A DNA stretch of 64,000 nucleotides from Homarus americanus (GCF_018991925.1 NW_024755055.1:1188422-1252421); one strand, 5' to 3'. Positions 35,616 through 50,600 are shown, counted from the first letter of the stretch. The notes: a model not told the origin generated them from the letters alone. Translations and numbers: made by a program.

Positions 35616-36319
35616 TATTTTTATCTCTAATTCTTTAATGAAAATTTTAAAACTTGATATGAATCTTTTAATTACTAATAAAAGTAATAAATATCATAAA
35701 ACATAATTATTGAAGTTGGAAGTTTTTCATAGTTTCATGTGCTAATATATTCATTTTGTTTTCGTGTTTCAGGAGAGGTGACTGGGATCTCTGGGCGCGT
35801 TAATTTATCGGGTATTAATGGATAAATTATAAGTCAAATGATATATATAATGTATCTAATATGAAGAAACGGACATATTTTATGTATTAAACTCATTTAT
35901 AATACAATGAATATAATGGGAGGGAATATAATAGGCTTTTATATATAAATTCATTTTACTGCAATATCAGAATTTGGATTGATGAATAAGTGTAAGTAGA
36001 GTAAATAAGAACACACTGAAGGTCGTGTAGAAGTAATAAAGACTAAAGTAGGTAACTAGGACGTTGATAATCTGATTATAATTTTGTGACAGCCTGGAGT
36101 CAGGGAACGACCTCATACTCATTGTAAACTAACATTGGGTTTAAAATATAAAATACTTCTAATATTTAAAACACTCTACTTACTATTACGTATAGTTATT
36201 TTATAATATTCTTAAATATATATTCACGTTTCCATAATTGTTAATAAAGTGATATTTTGGTATTAATTCCCAACAAAACAGATGTCATCATATATTATTG
36301 GAACTTGTTGACATTGAAA
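35616..36319 (+). other. AT-rich region upstream of PTPN23, no gene recognised
   Basis: Lies between RNF14 and PTPN23, both on the plus strand. No exon recognised. It probably holds the PTPN23 promoter and 5'UTR, but no clear core-promoter motif can be claimed. Confidence 0.45.
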
Positions 36320-38585
36320 ATGGAGGCAGTGCCGCGGCTGCCTATGTTAGGCTTTGAGCTGAAGTCTAGTGCAGAGAGTGTTGAATATGGCCCCAAACTC
36401 AGACCGGTAAGACATAACACACCAGTCTTTATCTAAAGTTCAATTCCATATAATATCCATAGGTGTAAATGAGTAAAAGAAGGACATAACAAAAGTGGGT
36501 TGTGGTTCATCATTGGTGGTGTGATGATAAATGTTTTTGTAATGTTTGTTAGTCACAGCTGTAAGTCAAGCTGTGTACCTCTCCCATAACTGACTATATA
36601 ACTCTACACATCTATTAACCAGTCTTTATCTACATATATACACACGTGGTAATGTTCTAGGAAGTTGAATCATAAACTCGTGACAAGACCTTCCCATATT
36701 ACCTTCATCATGGTATATTATTCCCTATGTTATTATCTATCCCTAAAACATCTGTAAATTCACGAGAAATAATTAAATGAGTTATTGTCCAGCTGAAGGA
36801 TTTTACGTCATATTAAGCAATGTCCAGGAGAATGTTCTAGAGATAAGATTGTAATGATCAGGTGGTCGGAATTCCGCCCAGTTGGCTTTATAGTTTACCA
36901 TTATTTATATACCAACACTATTTATATTGTTTATATACCTACACTATCCATGTACATCGTGTATACTTACACTATGTACAGAACATTGTTTACATACCTT
37001 CACAATCTATGTGCATTGTTTATATACATTACACTTTCAGTGTACATTGTTTATATACGTATGTAGGCCCCGTTGTGGGTCGTTAACCTGTGCCCGGGTG
37101 GGCTAATCCCCGTAAGAAAAAAACACATGGTAATTGTGCAGATTACAGCAACCAAAGAATTCAGGAAATTCACTTCACTCAATCGGTAGAACTATTTTTT
37201 CTATAATAAATTTCTTATATACACTTCTGTCGCAAATTTATAATAATAAAGTTACACTCTCTCTTCGTCTTACGATGGGGTTCCATCCCGACGACCAGGT
37301 CGTAAGTCGAAAAGGCGAAAATAATACATAGAAATTCTAAAATGGGTGTCTTTTTCTTCTCACCACCACGAGAACTCTCACTTTTACACTTGCCAGCCAT
37401 TTTAAAGGGAATTACAAACAAAAATTTTGTCAGTACACAGCGTAATCACTCACGTCGGGAGTCGAAAATACGTAATTTGAAAAATATTTTATACGGCCAC
37501 GGCTGTCGTATGTCCGGGCTGTCGTAAGTCGAGTATGTCGTAAGTCGAGGAGTACCTGTATTTAATTTAAAAAAAATAAAATCAGAGCACCTGACCCTGA
37601 CTCGGAGTAAGGTAAGAAATGCTGTAATGGCTGTTTATATTATTGTGGAGGCTGACCACGCGACTCTGGATTATTACCTAGCATATGGCCTTCGCCGGGG
37701 GGCATCCTCTGGAGACCCTGGTTAGGTGGTTAGGTAAGGATTAGTTTGGTTGTGTTGCATAATCCACAAATCACTCGTTTTTCCCTCTCCCCCACCCAAA
37801 ACCTTGAATTCCCACGCTGTTCCTTAGTATTGTTATGGGGGGGGGGGGCTAAATCACAAACGAGTGATTTCCGACAAAAACAAATGTCAGATTTGAACTG
37901 ATCGCATCAAAATCCACCAGAAAAACATATATATATATTTTTTTTTTCAAATTCCATGGTTGCTGTAATATGCATTGTTTATATACCTTCACTATGAATA
38001 TGCATATAATACATACTCTATGTATATACTATATACTATTTGTATATATTTGTATTGTCTGTGTACTTGAATGTAGATAGATACAAAGATGAAATGTATT
38101 CACTAAAACCACCACACAAGTTTACAGTGTGCTCAGAATGTATCTAGTCAGTACAGGTGAACAGTGGCCAATGTACCTAGAAAGTGCAGGTATACAGTAT
38201 CCAATGTATATACAAGGTATCTAGACAGTGCAGGTATACAGTATCCAATGTGTATAAAATGTATCTAAAGAGTGCAGGTATACAGTATCCAATGTATATA
38301 GGCAATGTAACCAATGTATCTAGATAGCGCAGGTATACAAACAATGTACAGTTATGGGAAATATTTGCACAATAAGATCTTGGACAGCCCTCATGTAGTG
38401 AACTATATGGAGAAGAGAGAGTGTGTGGTTGAGGGTGTGTTAGAGGTGACACCCTTCCTGTTATCTAATTTACCTTTGTGCGAATTGTCATAAGTGATAT
38501 ATCAAACAATAGGATTAATTACTATTATTACAGTGCAGGTATTTGTGTAATTGTTATTATTATAGTTACCAGTATTTTATTATTA

Positions 38586-38643
<58 letters not shown>

Positions 38644-41443
38644 AGTATATACGTGACCACTACAATGAGGATCCAGAGAGCTACAGCACAGAGATCCACG
38701 AGCTGGAGGCATTGCGGGCCGGTGCCACCCACGTCCCTCACGACTTCACGGGATGTTCCACCCTCAAGAAGTATTACTGCCAGTTACACTTCCTCCTCTC
38801 ACGGTTTCCACTTACCGACAACCCTGCCATTTCAGTGACGTTTAACTGGTAAGATAACGGTAATGAGACAGTTGTTGGTTAAATGTAAGACTGTTTGGTT
38901 AGGTTAGGTTATGTTATACTGTATTAAATTCGGTCTTGTTGTTCTCAGGCATTTTTGTAGAGAAAAAAGTATTTACTATCGACTTAAGAATGTCTCCTAA
39001 TATCAAGTGTACATCTCTTCAAAATGTGATGAGGTGAACTAAGCTGTGCCGTCTAATCCTCTCATGATCTGGAAAATGTTTTGCTTGTATAATATTATTG
39101 TGGTTAACAAAGAAAGTAAGTACAGTCTAATATATATATATATATATATATATCTTGTCCTGACCAATAGATGGGGGTGAAGACACTCTGTAGGTTCATG
39201 GAAGACATATTAGTACATCTGGTGACTTGGATTTTATAGTTTGTGTCTCTGAGTAGCTGTAGAATGTATCTTTTATTGTCTTGTTTTAATAATGGAACTC
39301 TGATGGTGGACCTTGGGGCATAGTAGTTATTATGACAGAGAGAGAGGATGATAATGATATTGATGATGATGATGATACTGTTTACTGTCACTAATAATAT
39401 TTATTCATTAAAATCATCATACAGGTTTACAATGAGATATGCAGGTATACAGTTCACTATAAATATACACAATGTTGGTGTACTTTATAGTTGTATCTCT
39501 TTTTGTTTGAGTGTGTGTGTGTGTGTGTGTGTGTGTAAATAAATTTGTCATTGTTGGGCTGTTAGGAAGTTTTCCGTACTGCGTTGTATTGCAGGTACGA
39601 CATATACTCCAGCGTGGTCTACAATGTGACGGACATCAAGTACGAGATGGCCTGCATCCTGTACAACATAGGAGCCCTTCACACAGACCTCGGAGCCATG
39701 GACGCCAGAAATACTCCCGACGGCATGAAGATCAGCTGTACTCACTTCCAATGTGCTGCGTGGGCCTTCCAGGTAACTGTCACTCGGTAGTAATGAAACG
39801 TCCAGCTTAATTATGTGACGATTCATTATCAATTTTTAACAGGATTATATATATAGTATGTTCATCTAGTACTCTACAAGATGTTAGAATGTTAGGATCA
39901 GTTCTGTCAACACCTGTGAATATCCTGAAACATTCTTCTATGGTAAATAAGTACTGTATATAGATAAGAAATGAACCTTTTCTTATGTCCTTTGTTGCCC
40001 TCAGCATCTACGAGAGACGTATCCTCAGCCGCGGGAGACCGACCTGAGTCCCACACTACTGACGTTCATGTATAATGTGGCTCTGGCTCAGGCACAGGAG
40101 TGTATTCTCGAGAAGAGTATGACCGATAACCGCAAGCCAACCATTATAGGTAAGATAGATACTATTGAGTGTTGTAGTCACCGGTGAAGTTCTCGTCTCT
40201 TGGTATATCATTTTATATTACGGTGAGACCTTTATATAAATGGACTTTATGGACAGGAAATTCCATCATATATCAAGGGTCTAACCAGTCTTATTACATG
40301 TGAAACATCGATCTAACGAACTGTGTAGAGATGAACGTCCCTTATAACGAAGATCCATTAGATTTGCACCAGTATCTAATGGATTATATAGAGAGAGATG
40401 TCCTTTATATGGAGGTTTCACTGTATACAAACTTTTCATTAATTTTTCATGATAATTTTAGTTGGTTAAAGCTCAGAAATGCCCCTGACATAATACCTTG
40501 TGTTTCAGCACTTGGGCTTATATCATGGAGTTTGTTCACATATATATTGGTACTACTTTATATGCTGCTTAAGGATCTGCATTCACAACCTAAAAATTCA
40601 AGTAATTGGTGCTAATTAATGACCTTTGAAATGATTAAAAGTATTTAGAATAATTAAAAATCAATTACCCTATGTCTCTAAGTTTTAAATCACCTTTATA
40701 TAAATATTCTGAAAAATATTGACAATCCTTACTTTTCACTTTCCAAATATATGTTGTTTTATGTCAAAGCTAAATAGTCTCTCATCAACAGGAACAGCTG
40801 TGAGATAATAGAGTTTGTGGACGAATGTTATAACACAGGATATTTTTCTTTACAGCCAAAGTTGCCATGCAAGTGGTAGAGTATTTGAAGGCAGCGATGA
40901 AGAGCCTCTGGTCGGGGAAGTCAAGTGATGCAGTTGTTACCGAGATTGTTGGCTCCAGGAAGTTGAAGGTATGTGCAGTACAGTACAGTGAACCCTCCAT
41001 ATAACGGACCCTTGATATAATGGACTTTCCTCTATAAAGTTCGTTAGATGGAGGTTTCACATCTAACAGACCCTCAATATAATGGACTTTCCTCTCCATA
41101 TAACCCATTAAATCGAGGTTTCATTATATAAACAAATGTTAGCCAGAACGTATCACCTGAAGTGTCTCCACCACAGCTTATTTCACCTTTAGATTAACCA
41201 CCCTGATGCTGTTTGGTGGCAGGTTGTTAGAGGTTAGGCTAGGTTAGTATTACAATGTTAATCTTTAGGTTAAATAAACTTGGTTGGAGGTTCTTCAGAT
41301 GATCCACCAACATTGTTTGTTTGTCTGTAATAATAATAATAATTAATGGTATTTTAAGATAACATGATAATCAAAGAGCTGAAAATATACAATAAACAGA
41401 AATGATTAAAGTTACATCTGGTGAAAAATTGGGGAGTTGGTTA

Positions 41444-41523
<80 letters not shown>

Positions 41524-41573
41524 CGATTTGTTGAAAGTTTGCAGTCAAGGCTGAAAATATACATAATATATAA

Positions 41574-41631
<58 letters not shown>

Positions 41632-44600
41632 CCTCAAAGAAAACTAAATAAAACTAAATATGGACTAAAATAATGTTGAACATAACACTTAATATATACT
41701 GTTGCTAGTTCTGCATCATTGCTACCCAGATGGAGCTCAGGTTTGGCTGCCATCACTCCACCTAACCTAACTGAACACTCACAGGTAAATTTAGGTGTGG
41801 TTAATCTTCAGGTGAAATAAGCTTAGAGTGTTAATCTTCAGGTGAAATAAGCTAGGGGGGTAATCTTCAGGTGAAAAAAGCTTCAGGGGTTAATCTTCAG
41901 GTGAATTAAACTAGAGGGGTAATCTTCAGGTGAATTAAGCTAGAGGGGATTAATCTTCAGATGAAATTAGGTAGAGGGCGTTAATCTTCAGGTGAAATAA
42001 GCTAGAGGGGTTAATGTTCACATGCAATAAACTGGGGTTAATCTTCAGGTGATATCCGGCTATTAACGCGTTTCTCCATCTCCGACAGATGTGGCGCCGG
42101 TACTGTGAATTCAAGATGTCGTACCACAGTGCCGTTGCCTTACTGTACCAAGGGATGCAGGCGGAGGAGCAACAGAAGATGGGGGAAAGACTCGCGTACT
42201 ACCAGGCTGCCGTCGACACTCTGAACGAAGCTTCCAAGATCGCCAAGAATCTCGAACAACAAGAAGTACGGGCGTAGCTTTTACCTGCGTTACTCTGTCT
42301 CGTTTTGTGGTGTTGTCCTTGTTGTGAAAAGTGAAATTGAGTCCCATTCCCATAATATTATTTTTATCTTGTTTTATAATCTTTTGTGGATCATTTGAAG
42401 ATTTTTTTCCTTCAGTTTATTTCACTTTCCCTTCTCTCCTTTCTCTCCTTCATTTGTTCTTCAGTGTTAAGATGTAAAGTTTGTCATTATTATTACTAGT
42501 GTTTATTTTTCTGGTGTCTTTTTCTGCTTTCACTGGTTCAAGGCGGAAATGAGCATGCTCAACAAATCAGCCCAGAGGATACGTGAGGTTGATGCCAATG
42601 AGGTTCGAATCATCGCCGTGTGTCTTTTATCAGCTTGCTATTATTACCTGTTACTTGCCTTTGAGGTGTTGAGGCCTTACTGCAACGTTGGGAAGGTTTG
42701 AGTGAAGAAGCTAGTGTAGTGTATAATGCTTTTCAGATTAGTAGTTGTATTTTGGTGTAATGATCGCTTCCAATCCTGTGGTTCTTAACCCTTAAACAGC
42801 GACCATTATCAGTGTAAGTTAGCTGTAGGGAAGGTGGCCATCATCAGTGGATGTTAGCTGTTGGGACGGTGGCCATCATCAGTGGATGTTAGCTGTTGGG
42901 ACGGTGGCCATCATCAGTGGATGTTAGCTGTTGGGACGGTGGCCATCATCAGTGGAAGTTAGCTGTAGGGACGGTGGCCATCATCAGTGGATGTTAGCTG
43001 TTGTGGTTGTTAGCTGTAGACGGTGGTCATCATCAGTGATGTTAGGCTGAGTGCCATCATCATTGGATGTTAGCTGTAGGGACGGTGGCCATCATCAGTG
43101 GATGTTAGCTGTAGGGACGGTGGTCATCATCAGTGGATGTTAGCTGTAGGGACGGTGGCCATCATCAGTGGAAGTTATGGTAGTCTGCTGTATGTAAGAC
43201 TTATTATTCCTCACTATTTCCTTCTATGTATTTGGAGAGTTATCATTTAGTGAGTAAAATTTAGGATAGGTGTATAGGGATGAATATGTCTTACTTTATT
43301 TACATGTCTGACTGTGCGTAAAGGTTTTGAAATCACTCGCCTTTTACAGCTTATTGCAGAGAGCTTGACCTTCTCTAACGACGTGATGGGCGGCAAACTC
43401 ACGGCCGCACTAAAGGAAAACGAATTCGTATACCACGAGAAGGTGCCACCCATTGCCTCCCTGCCTGAGGTCAAGGGGGCGTCTCTGGTCAAAGGCATTC
43501 CATTTAGCGTGACCGATCCTGAGGTGGCCGGGCAAGACATCTTCATCAAATTAGTTCCTATGGAGGCTCACCAGGCGTCGTCTATGTACAGGTCAGTGGT
43601 CGGGATTTATTCCACATGATGTCTCCCTAACACTAACTGATAACGTTTTTCAGGGACAGGGAGTGTATTTATGTATACTGTATAACTCTTATGTATACTA
43701 GTACCCTCTTGAATGTTTTATCGTGTTACTCTTATATGTATACTGTACTATATCACCCTCTTTTAAATATACTGTATTACCCTCATATGTATACCTGTAC
43801 TATTTTACCCACATATGTATACTATTTTACCCTCATGTATACCATATTACCCTCACGTATGTATACTGTACTACCCTTTACAGCGAGGAGAAGGCCAAGC
43901 TCCTCCGAAGAATAGGAAGCGCCATCCAGGAGAAGAATGAGGAACTAGAGACCTACTTAGCATCTATGCAGCTAGACTCCCTGGCATTAGACTCAGGCTC
44001 AGAAACTCTCCCCCAGGAACTTATCGAGTGCTGCGCTGATTTAAACGCCAGTAACGGTATCAAGAAACTCACCGACACCATGGCTAAGATATCCAGTTTC
44101 TTTATCGATATCAACGCCGCCTTAGAGGAGATTAAACGTGTGCTCCAGGTACGTAAAAGATGCTATCGGTATTTTTGTTTTTTTTTGTTTTCATGTGTTT
44201 GTTGTTGTACAGGGTGTCTCATAAAGTCATACACCGTTTGGGGGAAAATTTATCAACGAAGTAAGTTTTATATATATTTTTTTCCATCTGTTTCAAATGA
44301 CGGGTTGAGGTTCTGTGGACTCCAGTGATCTAGTTGAAGTGAACCCTGAATGATGAGTGTGTAGAAGGGAGGGTAAGTGTGTTGAAGGGAGGGTAAGTGT
44401 GTTGAAGGGAGGGTAAGTGTGTAGAAGGGAGGATAAGAAGTTTGTTTACCTCTTCTTCTTGATTATCACGCATCATTGTTTCGTTTTTTTCATCTCAGGA
44501 AGAAGACGAAAAAGAAAAAGAATTCCTGGCTATGATGGGGAAACGCGCACCTAACATGATAATCGGGGAACTGAAGCGCGAGGCCAACAAGTACCGAGAG

Positions 44601-47600
44601 GCCCACCAGAGCGCACAGGACAACAACACGGCACTACACAGGGCCATCACCACGCACCTGGCCCATCTTCAGCTCCTCTCCAAGCCTTTAGATCAAGTAG
44701 CAGCAGCGATCCCCTCGGTGGCTAATGTGGAGGGTAGGTACTTGAGATTTTCCTGTCAAGAAATAATGTCGAGGTGTTGAGGGGTAGAGACTCCTCAGTT
44801 CTTCGGCTCCTGGAGGTCACCCTAAGCTGGATATTGTAAAATCGTCGTAAAGATCTAAAAATATGAAAATCGGCACAAAAGGGTTTTATAAATCATTGTA
44901 AATATCTAAAAAATACGAACTTCGGCATGAGAGGGTTTTAAACGGTGTCGCACATGTGTTAGGTTAGAGAATGTCAGTGGTTTTGACTCTTCTAACGATA
45001 ATGTTCCGTTTGATTACTCGACTGTTAGTAATTATTTCCTCTTCCAAGTATTTATAGCATTCTTATTTATTAATTTGTTTTCATATTTACCATCAATGCT
45101 CTTTAATAATCCTCAACTCTATTCTAACCTTCTCTTAGGTATAGTAAAATCTCTCGGACCAATCCTCAACTTTATCCTTACCCACAGGCCAGGGCGACCA
45201 AGCTTCAAAACAGGAGGTGAAGCGTTTGATGGGTAAAGTAAGCGAGATGCAAGCCCAGCGCGTCAAGTGGGAGAGTCAGCTACGTACGGACATCCAGGAC
45301 GACGACGTCACTAAGCAGCTGGTGACCAATCAGGATGACATGGAGGACTTCTTCAAAAACGAGCTGAAGAAACACGATAAACTGGTGAGTGAGTGAGTGA
45401 GTCGTCTTGGTCGTGGCGATGTAACCCGTGAGGCTCGGGTGTGTATAGGAGGTGTCGTGGTAGTGAAGAGATTGGAAAGTTTTAACAGCTAACCTACCTT
45501 AACCTAATCCAACCCTAACCTAATCCAACCCTAACCTACCTTAACCTAACCTAATCCAACCCTAACCTACCTTAACCTAACCTAATCCAACCCTAACCTA
45601 CCTTAACCTAACCTAATCCTACCTTAACCTAACCTAATCCAACCCTAACCTACCTTAACCTAACCCTACCCTTACCTAACCTAACCATTGAGTCTTGTGT
45701 ATCAGGAGGCGTCACTGTATTAGAAAGATTGGAATATTTTACCACACAGAGGAGGTAATGTGGTTGAAGAGAGGTCATGTTGGTGCTTTTGATGCTACCC
45801 AGGCGTCTAGCTCTGAAGGTTAAGTAAAGGTCTTAGCATAACCATGATTTTTGTTGAGGTGTTTTAAGTTTATATTGTAATGCAGGAGATTGAATAAAAA
45901 GTTATTATTGACAAGTTTTTTGTAGAATTGTTTTAAATGTATTATGTTATGGGGGTTTAATTCTCCCCCTTGTATCTTCCTAGGTGTCTCTACTTGAACA
46001 AAATATGGCCGCACAGACCAACATTCTCCAGGCTCTGTCGGAAGCTAACGCCGCCTATGCCACCACGCGCCGCCTCACCAACCAGGTCCAGGCACAGAGA
46101 ACGGAGACAGTCTCATCCCTCCTGGCTTCTTATACTGCCTATATGAACATTTTGAAAAAGGCCGAAGATGCCCAAGAGTTCTACCGTAAACTAGAAGGTC
46201 AAGTGAACAAACTGGCATCTCGGGTCAAGTCTGTGTGTCGTGTGCAAGATGAGGAGCGGGAGGATGTTCTCTCGGCTAATGTTAAGAAATTTACTGCAAG
46301 TTCTGTGGCGGCAAAAGTTCCGAGTGGACCAACAGCGTCTGGCCATCTCCCCAACTTGGACACGGGCGGAAGCACGTCCAGTGGACCGAAGCTCAAAGAT
46401 TATCTACAACATATGAAGGGTGGAAGTGTGGGTGTCAGCGCTGGGTTGCCCGCTGGTATGATGACCGCTGCAAATGTCCAAATTCAACCGGGAGTACCAG
46501 GGTATGGCTATAGTGACCCAAGTGCTTACACCAGCAGTATGCGACCTGCACCTCTGGGCTCAGAACAGAGCGATCCGTCGACATCATGTAGCGGACAGGG
46601 TGCAGGCGGCTACGCGGTCAGCTACTCCAGTCAGGCCGCGGCGTACCGTCCCTCGGCACCCTCCCCGGCACCTTCCCCGGCTCCACAGATTTCGGGATCC
46701 CCCTATAAGGCTCACGCGACTGGCACCCCACAGAGCACGACTGGCCAGTACTACCCTCAACACAGCGGGACTTCAGCGTACCCGGGAGGTGTGGGCGTCT
46801 CCGGCTATCCTCCGGCACAGAGCTCGACAGTACCCATGTCGTCTGCCCCATCTGCAAGTTATTCCAGCTCCTCAAATGCCCCACACACTGCTAGCACCAC
46901 AGCTACCCAGCCAAGTACCTATACAGCATCACAGTCTGGGAGCCAGCATTATGGCTACAATATGCAATACCCTCAGTATGGTTATCAGAATGTCCCTGGA
47001 GCAGCAACAGTATCAGCCAGTGGCCTGACTCATGGTATGCCTCACAGATCTCCCCTTCATGGTGGCACTGCAGGTGTTCACGATAAACAAGTTCCTCATC
47101 AGCCTCAGTATGGGTATGGTGCAGGGTACTCGGCTACCGCCCCCTCAACTTACGGTGCGAGTGCTGCCACATCTGCTGGAGCCACGAGTGTGAACGGAAG
47201 TTCGACCGTAGGGGCTACTCGTGCCCCTCAACCTGGTGCTGTGGGACAAACCAACATGACCCAAGGTTACTACGGTTACTACCAACAACAGCAGCAGCCC
47301 AGTACCACCTCTGCAGCATCTAGTGCTCCCATGACTATACCTTCTACAGCATCACCCCAAATTAGTAGCCAGCCTTCACACCCAACCACCTCTCAGAGCT
47401 ACCCCCAGTATTCCTACCAGTACCCTCTTGCCCAGACAAGCACGTCAGTTCCTTCCATGTACAGTCAGGCGGGTTCACCCCACTCTGCAAATTACAGAGG
47501 AGAGTTCAGCAATCAGTCCGGAGGTGTAGTATACTGTAACCAGTTGGGTTATGGAAACCAAGGGCAGACATCTGGCACTCAATCGCCCAGTGTATACTCT

Positions 47601-50600
47601 AATCAAAGAGGAGCCGGGTATCCTTCGAGATCCTACGTCACCCAGGCAACGGGCACGTACGGCGGTGGGTCGTACTTGTCGCAGCCGTCAACAACGTCCA
47701 GCACTCGGCCCAGTGGAACACCGTCGACGGCAAATGCTCCTCCGTTTGGGTCTGAAAACAACCCGTGGAACATGTATTCCAGTTATCCTCAAGCTGGTAT
47801 ACCATCTAGCATCACCAGTCAGGCGGGAAGTGCTCACACCATTACGAGTATGTCGGGCGGAACCAACGTGAAAGATATGCAGCAGTATCCCTATAGCAGT
47901 GCCACGGCATTAACTACAGCAAGTGCCAACGTCGTGTTAAGTACAGGCACCGCCCAGATTTCGGCACCAGCAAGCCTCCCAACAGCAGTTTCCCAGAACA
48001 CCACCATGTATAGTCAAAACTTGCAGCACAACCAAACTTACACTCAGCCAATGATGTGGGCTCAGTATAGTGGCCAGCAGCAGCCATATCAGCACCCACA
48101 ACAGCACCCTCAGCAACAACCACAACAGCACCCTCAGCAGGCACAGCAACAACCACAACAGCACCCTCAGCAGGCACAGCAACAACCACAACAGCACCCT
48201 CAGCAGGCACAGCACAACCACAACAGCACCCACAACAGCACCCTCAGCAACAACCACAACAGCACCCTCAGCAGGCACAGCAACAACCACAACAGCACCC
48301 TCAGCAGGCACAGCAACAACCACAACAGCACCCTCAGCAGGCACAGCAACAACCACAACAGCACCCACAACAGCCCCAGCAACACCCTACACAGTCACCA
48401 CAACAGTACCCACAACAAGCAAAGCTCCCACCTCAACAACCCCTTCAGCCACAGCCATTGCAGCCACAGAACAAACAGAAGCCAAGCACCACTAGCGGTT
48501 CAGCCGGGCCCTCGGTGTCATCCGTAACTTCTGGCATCTCCAACTTGGACCTTCTCTCTGGGATCGAGTTAACATCTCCTCCAACCTCCCAGTGGTCACC
48601 TCTCACCCCACAACCTGCAGGCACCAGACAGTCAGCCGACCCAGGGAATGTTGCTGCTGGAGGAGGAGGAGCAATTCCCACATCAGCTCAGTCCGGCACA
48701 GCTCCCGACGTCACCTCCACAGCTGCTGGGCCCAGTCAGATGGCACCGGCCTCGGTGAGCAACTTGCCCAACATTGTGTCCAGTGTAAGTCTTCTGGATT
48801 GAGTTTAAAAGATTTTTCTCATTATTTTGTAGAATTTACTTATAAGGATTGTGCAATTCAGTTGTCAGTTATTTTGATGGTTGTTAAAAGTAAGCTTTAG
48901 TTGCTTCAAACAAGAAATGGCTGCTTCAGTCTCTGGCACTATAAAAATGATCCATGTCAACAGTTTTGCATTATTGAAGTAGTAGTAGTTTTAGGGCCAC
49001 GTGATCCATCTATTTTTATAACCTTATGTTTGTCTTGAGTGATTAATGTATCACCTCACTGTGTCTAAATCCAGGATGTCTCAGGGCTAGACTAATGCAT
49101 TAATGAGTTGGGCCTCCCTGCTGAACCTAGAGCTTTTGAAGGGGATCTTGGAAACAACTAGTCACCATACTGTGTCGGGCAGAGTTGTGACATCACTTAA
49201 TCTCTCCATACCTCGTCATTATTTTTATTATTATTATTATTATTGTTATGCATTGGCCATCATCTGTGGAAGAATCCTGTTCATTTCAGTCCACTTTTGA
49301 ATGAGTAGAGAATCCTTAGCTGCCAGTTAGGGAGAAGGTGTAACTGATTAATGAATTAGTCTCAGATATCAAGACATCCTGGATGACAGTATGACTCCTC
49401 TGATCTGTTGGGACGACTCACCAGTTGTTCGGACTTGGTCATAAAGTGGGATTTGGGGATCCAGTCTCCATTAAGTTCTCGGGATATTGTATGTTCTTCT
49501 GTACCACCAGTTAGTCCCTTGAATCCACATACTGGCTTGGTTATATTCAGCCATAATGCCCCATCCCATCTTGTACTGAGTTTACCAGGATGTCTGACTT
49601 TATTTTTCATAGTTTTGCCTACACAGCACATGTAGGGTAGCTCATTGATGTGTGCAGCTCTCCATACAGTGATCTCATCCGGTTATGTTAGTAGGACTAG
49701 ACAGAAATTATTCCCGAGTTGAGAATAGTGAAATCTTGTCGTCTTCTTCACGTTCATCATTTTGGTACCGTACCTGATAAGCTGTTCTGGTTGATATATG
49801 TACCATTGATAACATACTAATTCCCTTTCTCTCACAAATACAGTTCATAAGTTTTCATCGTAAATTTTAATCTATTGTTGTCATTAAATATTTGCCTCTG
49901 AAATGAATTACTGTGTATTTTCTTAGGGTTGCATACAGGAGGTTCCCGAGTTACGAATGGGTTACATTCCCGGGTCCTGTTCGTAAGTCATTATGCCCGT
50001 ATCTCAGAACAACATTAATTTCGCAGTAGAATATCAATAAGATTGCAAAACCCATCCCTATAAAATCATAACAATTATAAATCAAAGATAACAAAAGAAA
50101 TGGAAATAAATCATGTAAATAATTTTAAAATTCCTTGTGTAGTGTACTAGGCATATGGTAACCCACACCTAGGATGGAGCATTAGTTTCTTAGTTTATAT
50201 AATACGAAGACAGCCATATTCTGTAAATCACGAACCTCTGTTATGAATCTCGGTTATGTACCATCGACTTTTAATTTTTATATTATCGATAAGGAATTAA
50301 ATGGATCTCCCGGACGATGGTATTTGGAGACGTCTTCGTGTGGGTCTGATTGGAGTTTGGATTTGATCTGTAAAATATGGATCTGGATACAGAAAAAACC
50401 ATTAACTAAAACAAGAGACTATAGGGCTGCACAATAGAAACCTCCATATAACAGATTTCTTTCTATATATAATTCATTAATGGGGGTTTCATACCTAACG
50501 GAACCTCGATACAATGGACTTTCTTCTCTATATAGTGCTTTCTTCTCTGTTTTTTCATCTATGGCATTTCTCCTACTTTGTGCAGTAAAGCCAACCTCTC

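Larger units (their letters stand above)
36320..43591 (+). other. PTPN23: PTPN23 exons 1-8: BRO1 domain
   Basis: The first eight exons encode about 400 residues of BRO1 domain, the boomerang-shaped module that binds ESCRT-III CHMP4. Family blocks visible in order: EDPESYSTEIHELEALR, DFTGCSTLKKYYCQLHFLLS, YEMACILYNIGALHTDLGAM, KISCTHFQCAAWAFQ, NVALAQAQECILEKSM, AEEQQKMGERLAYYQAAVD, LNEASKIAKN, NEFVYHEKVPPIASLPEVKG, DIFIKLVPMEAHQASSMYS. The CILYNIGALHTDLGAMD and KLVPMEAH blocks are near-invariant in this family. Confidence 0.92.

Noticed and set aside
41790..42057. Regular 24-28-bp direct repeats considered as a CRISPR-like array
   Set aside because: Units are contiguous without unique spacers and lie in an intron of a eukaryotic gene.
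46199..48385. Antisense and alternative frames within PTPN23 exon 12
   Set aside because: They overlap a strongly supported exon and repeat its Gln-rich DNA in other frames.
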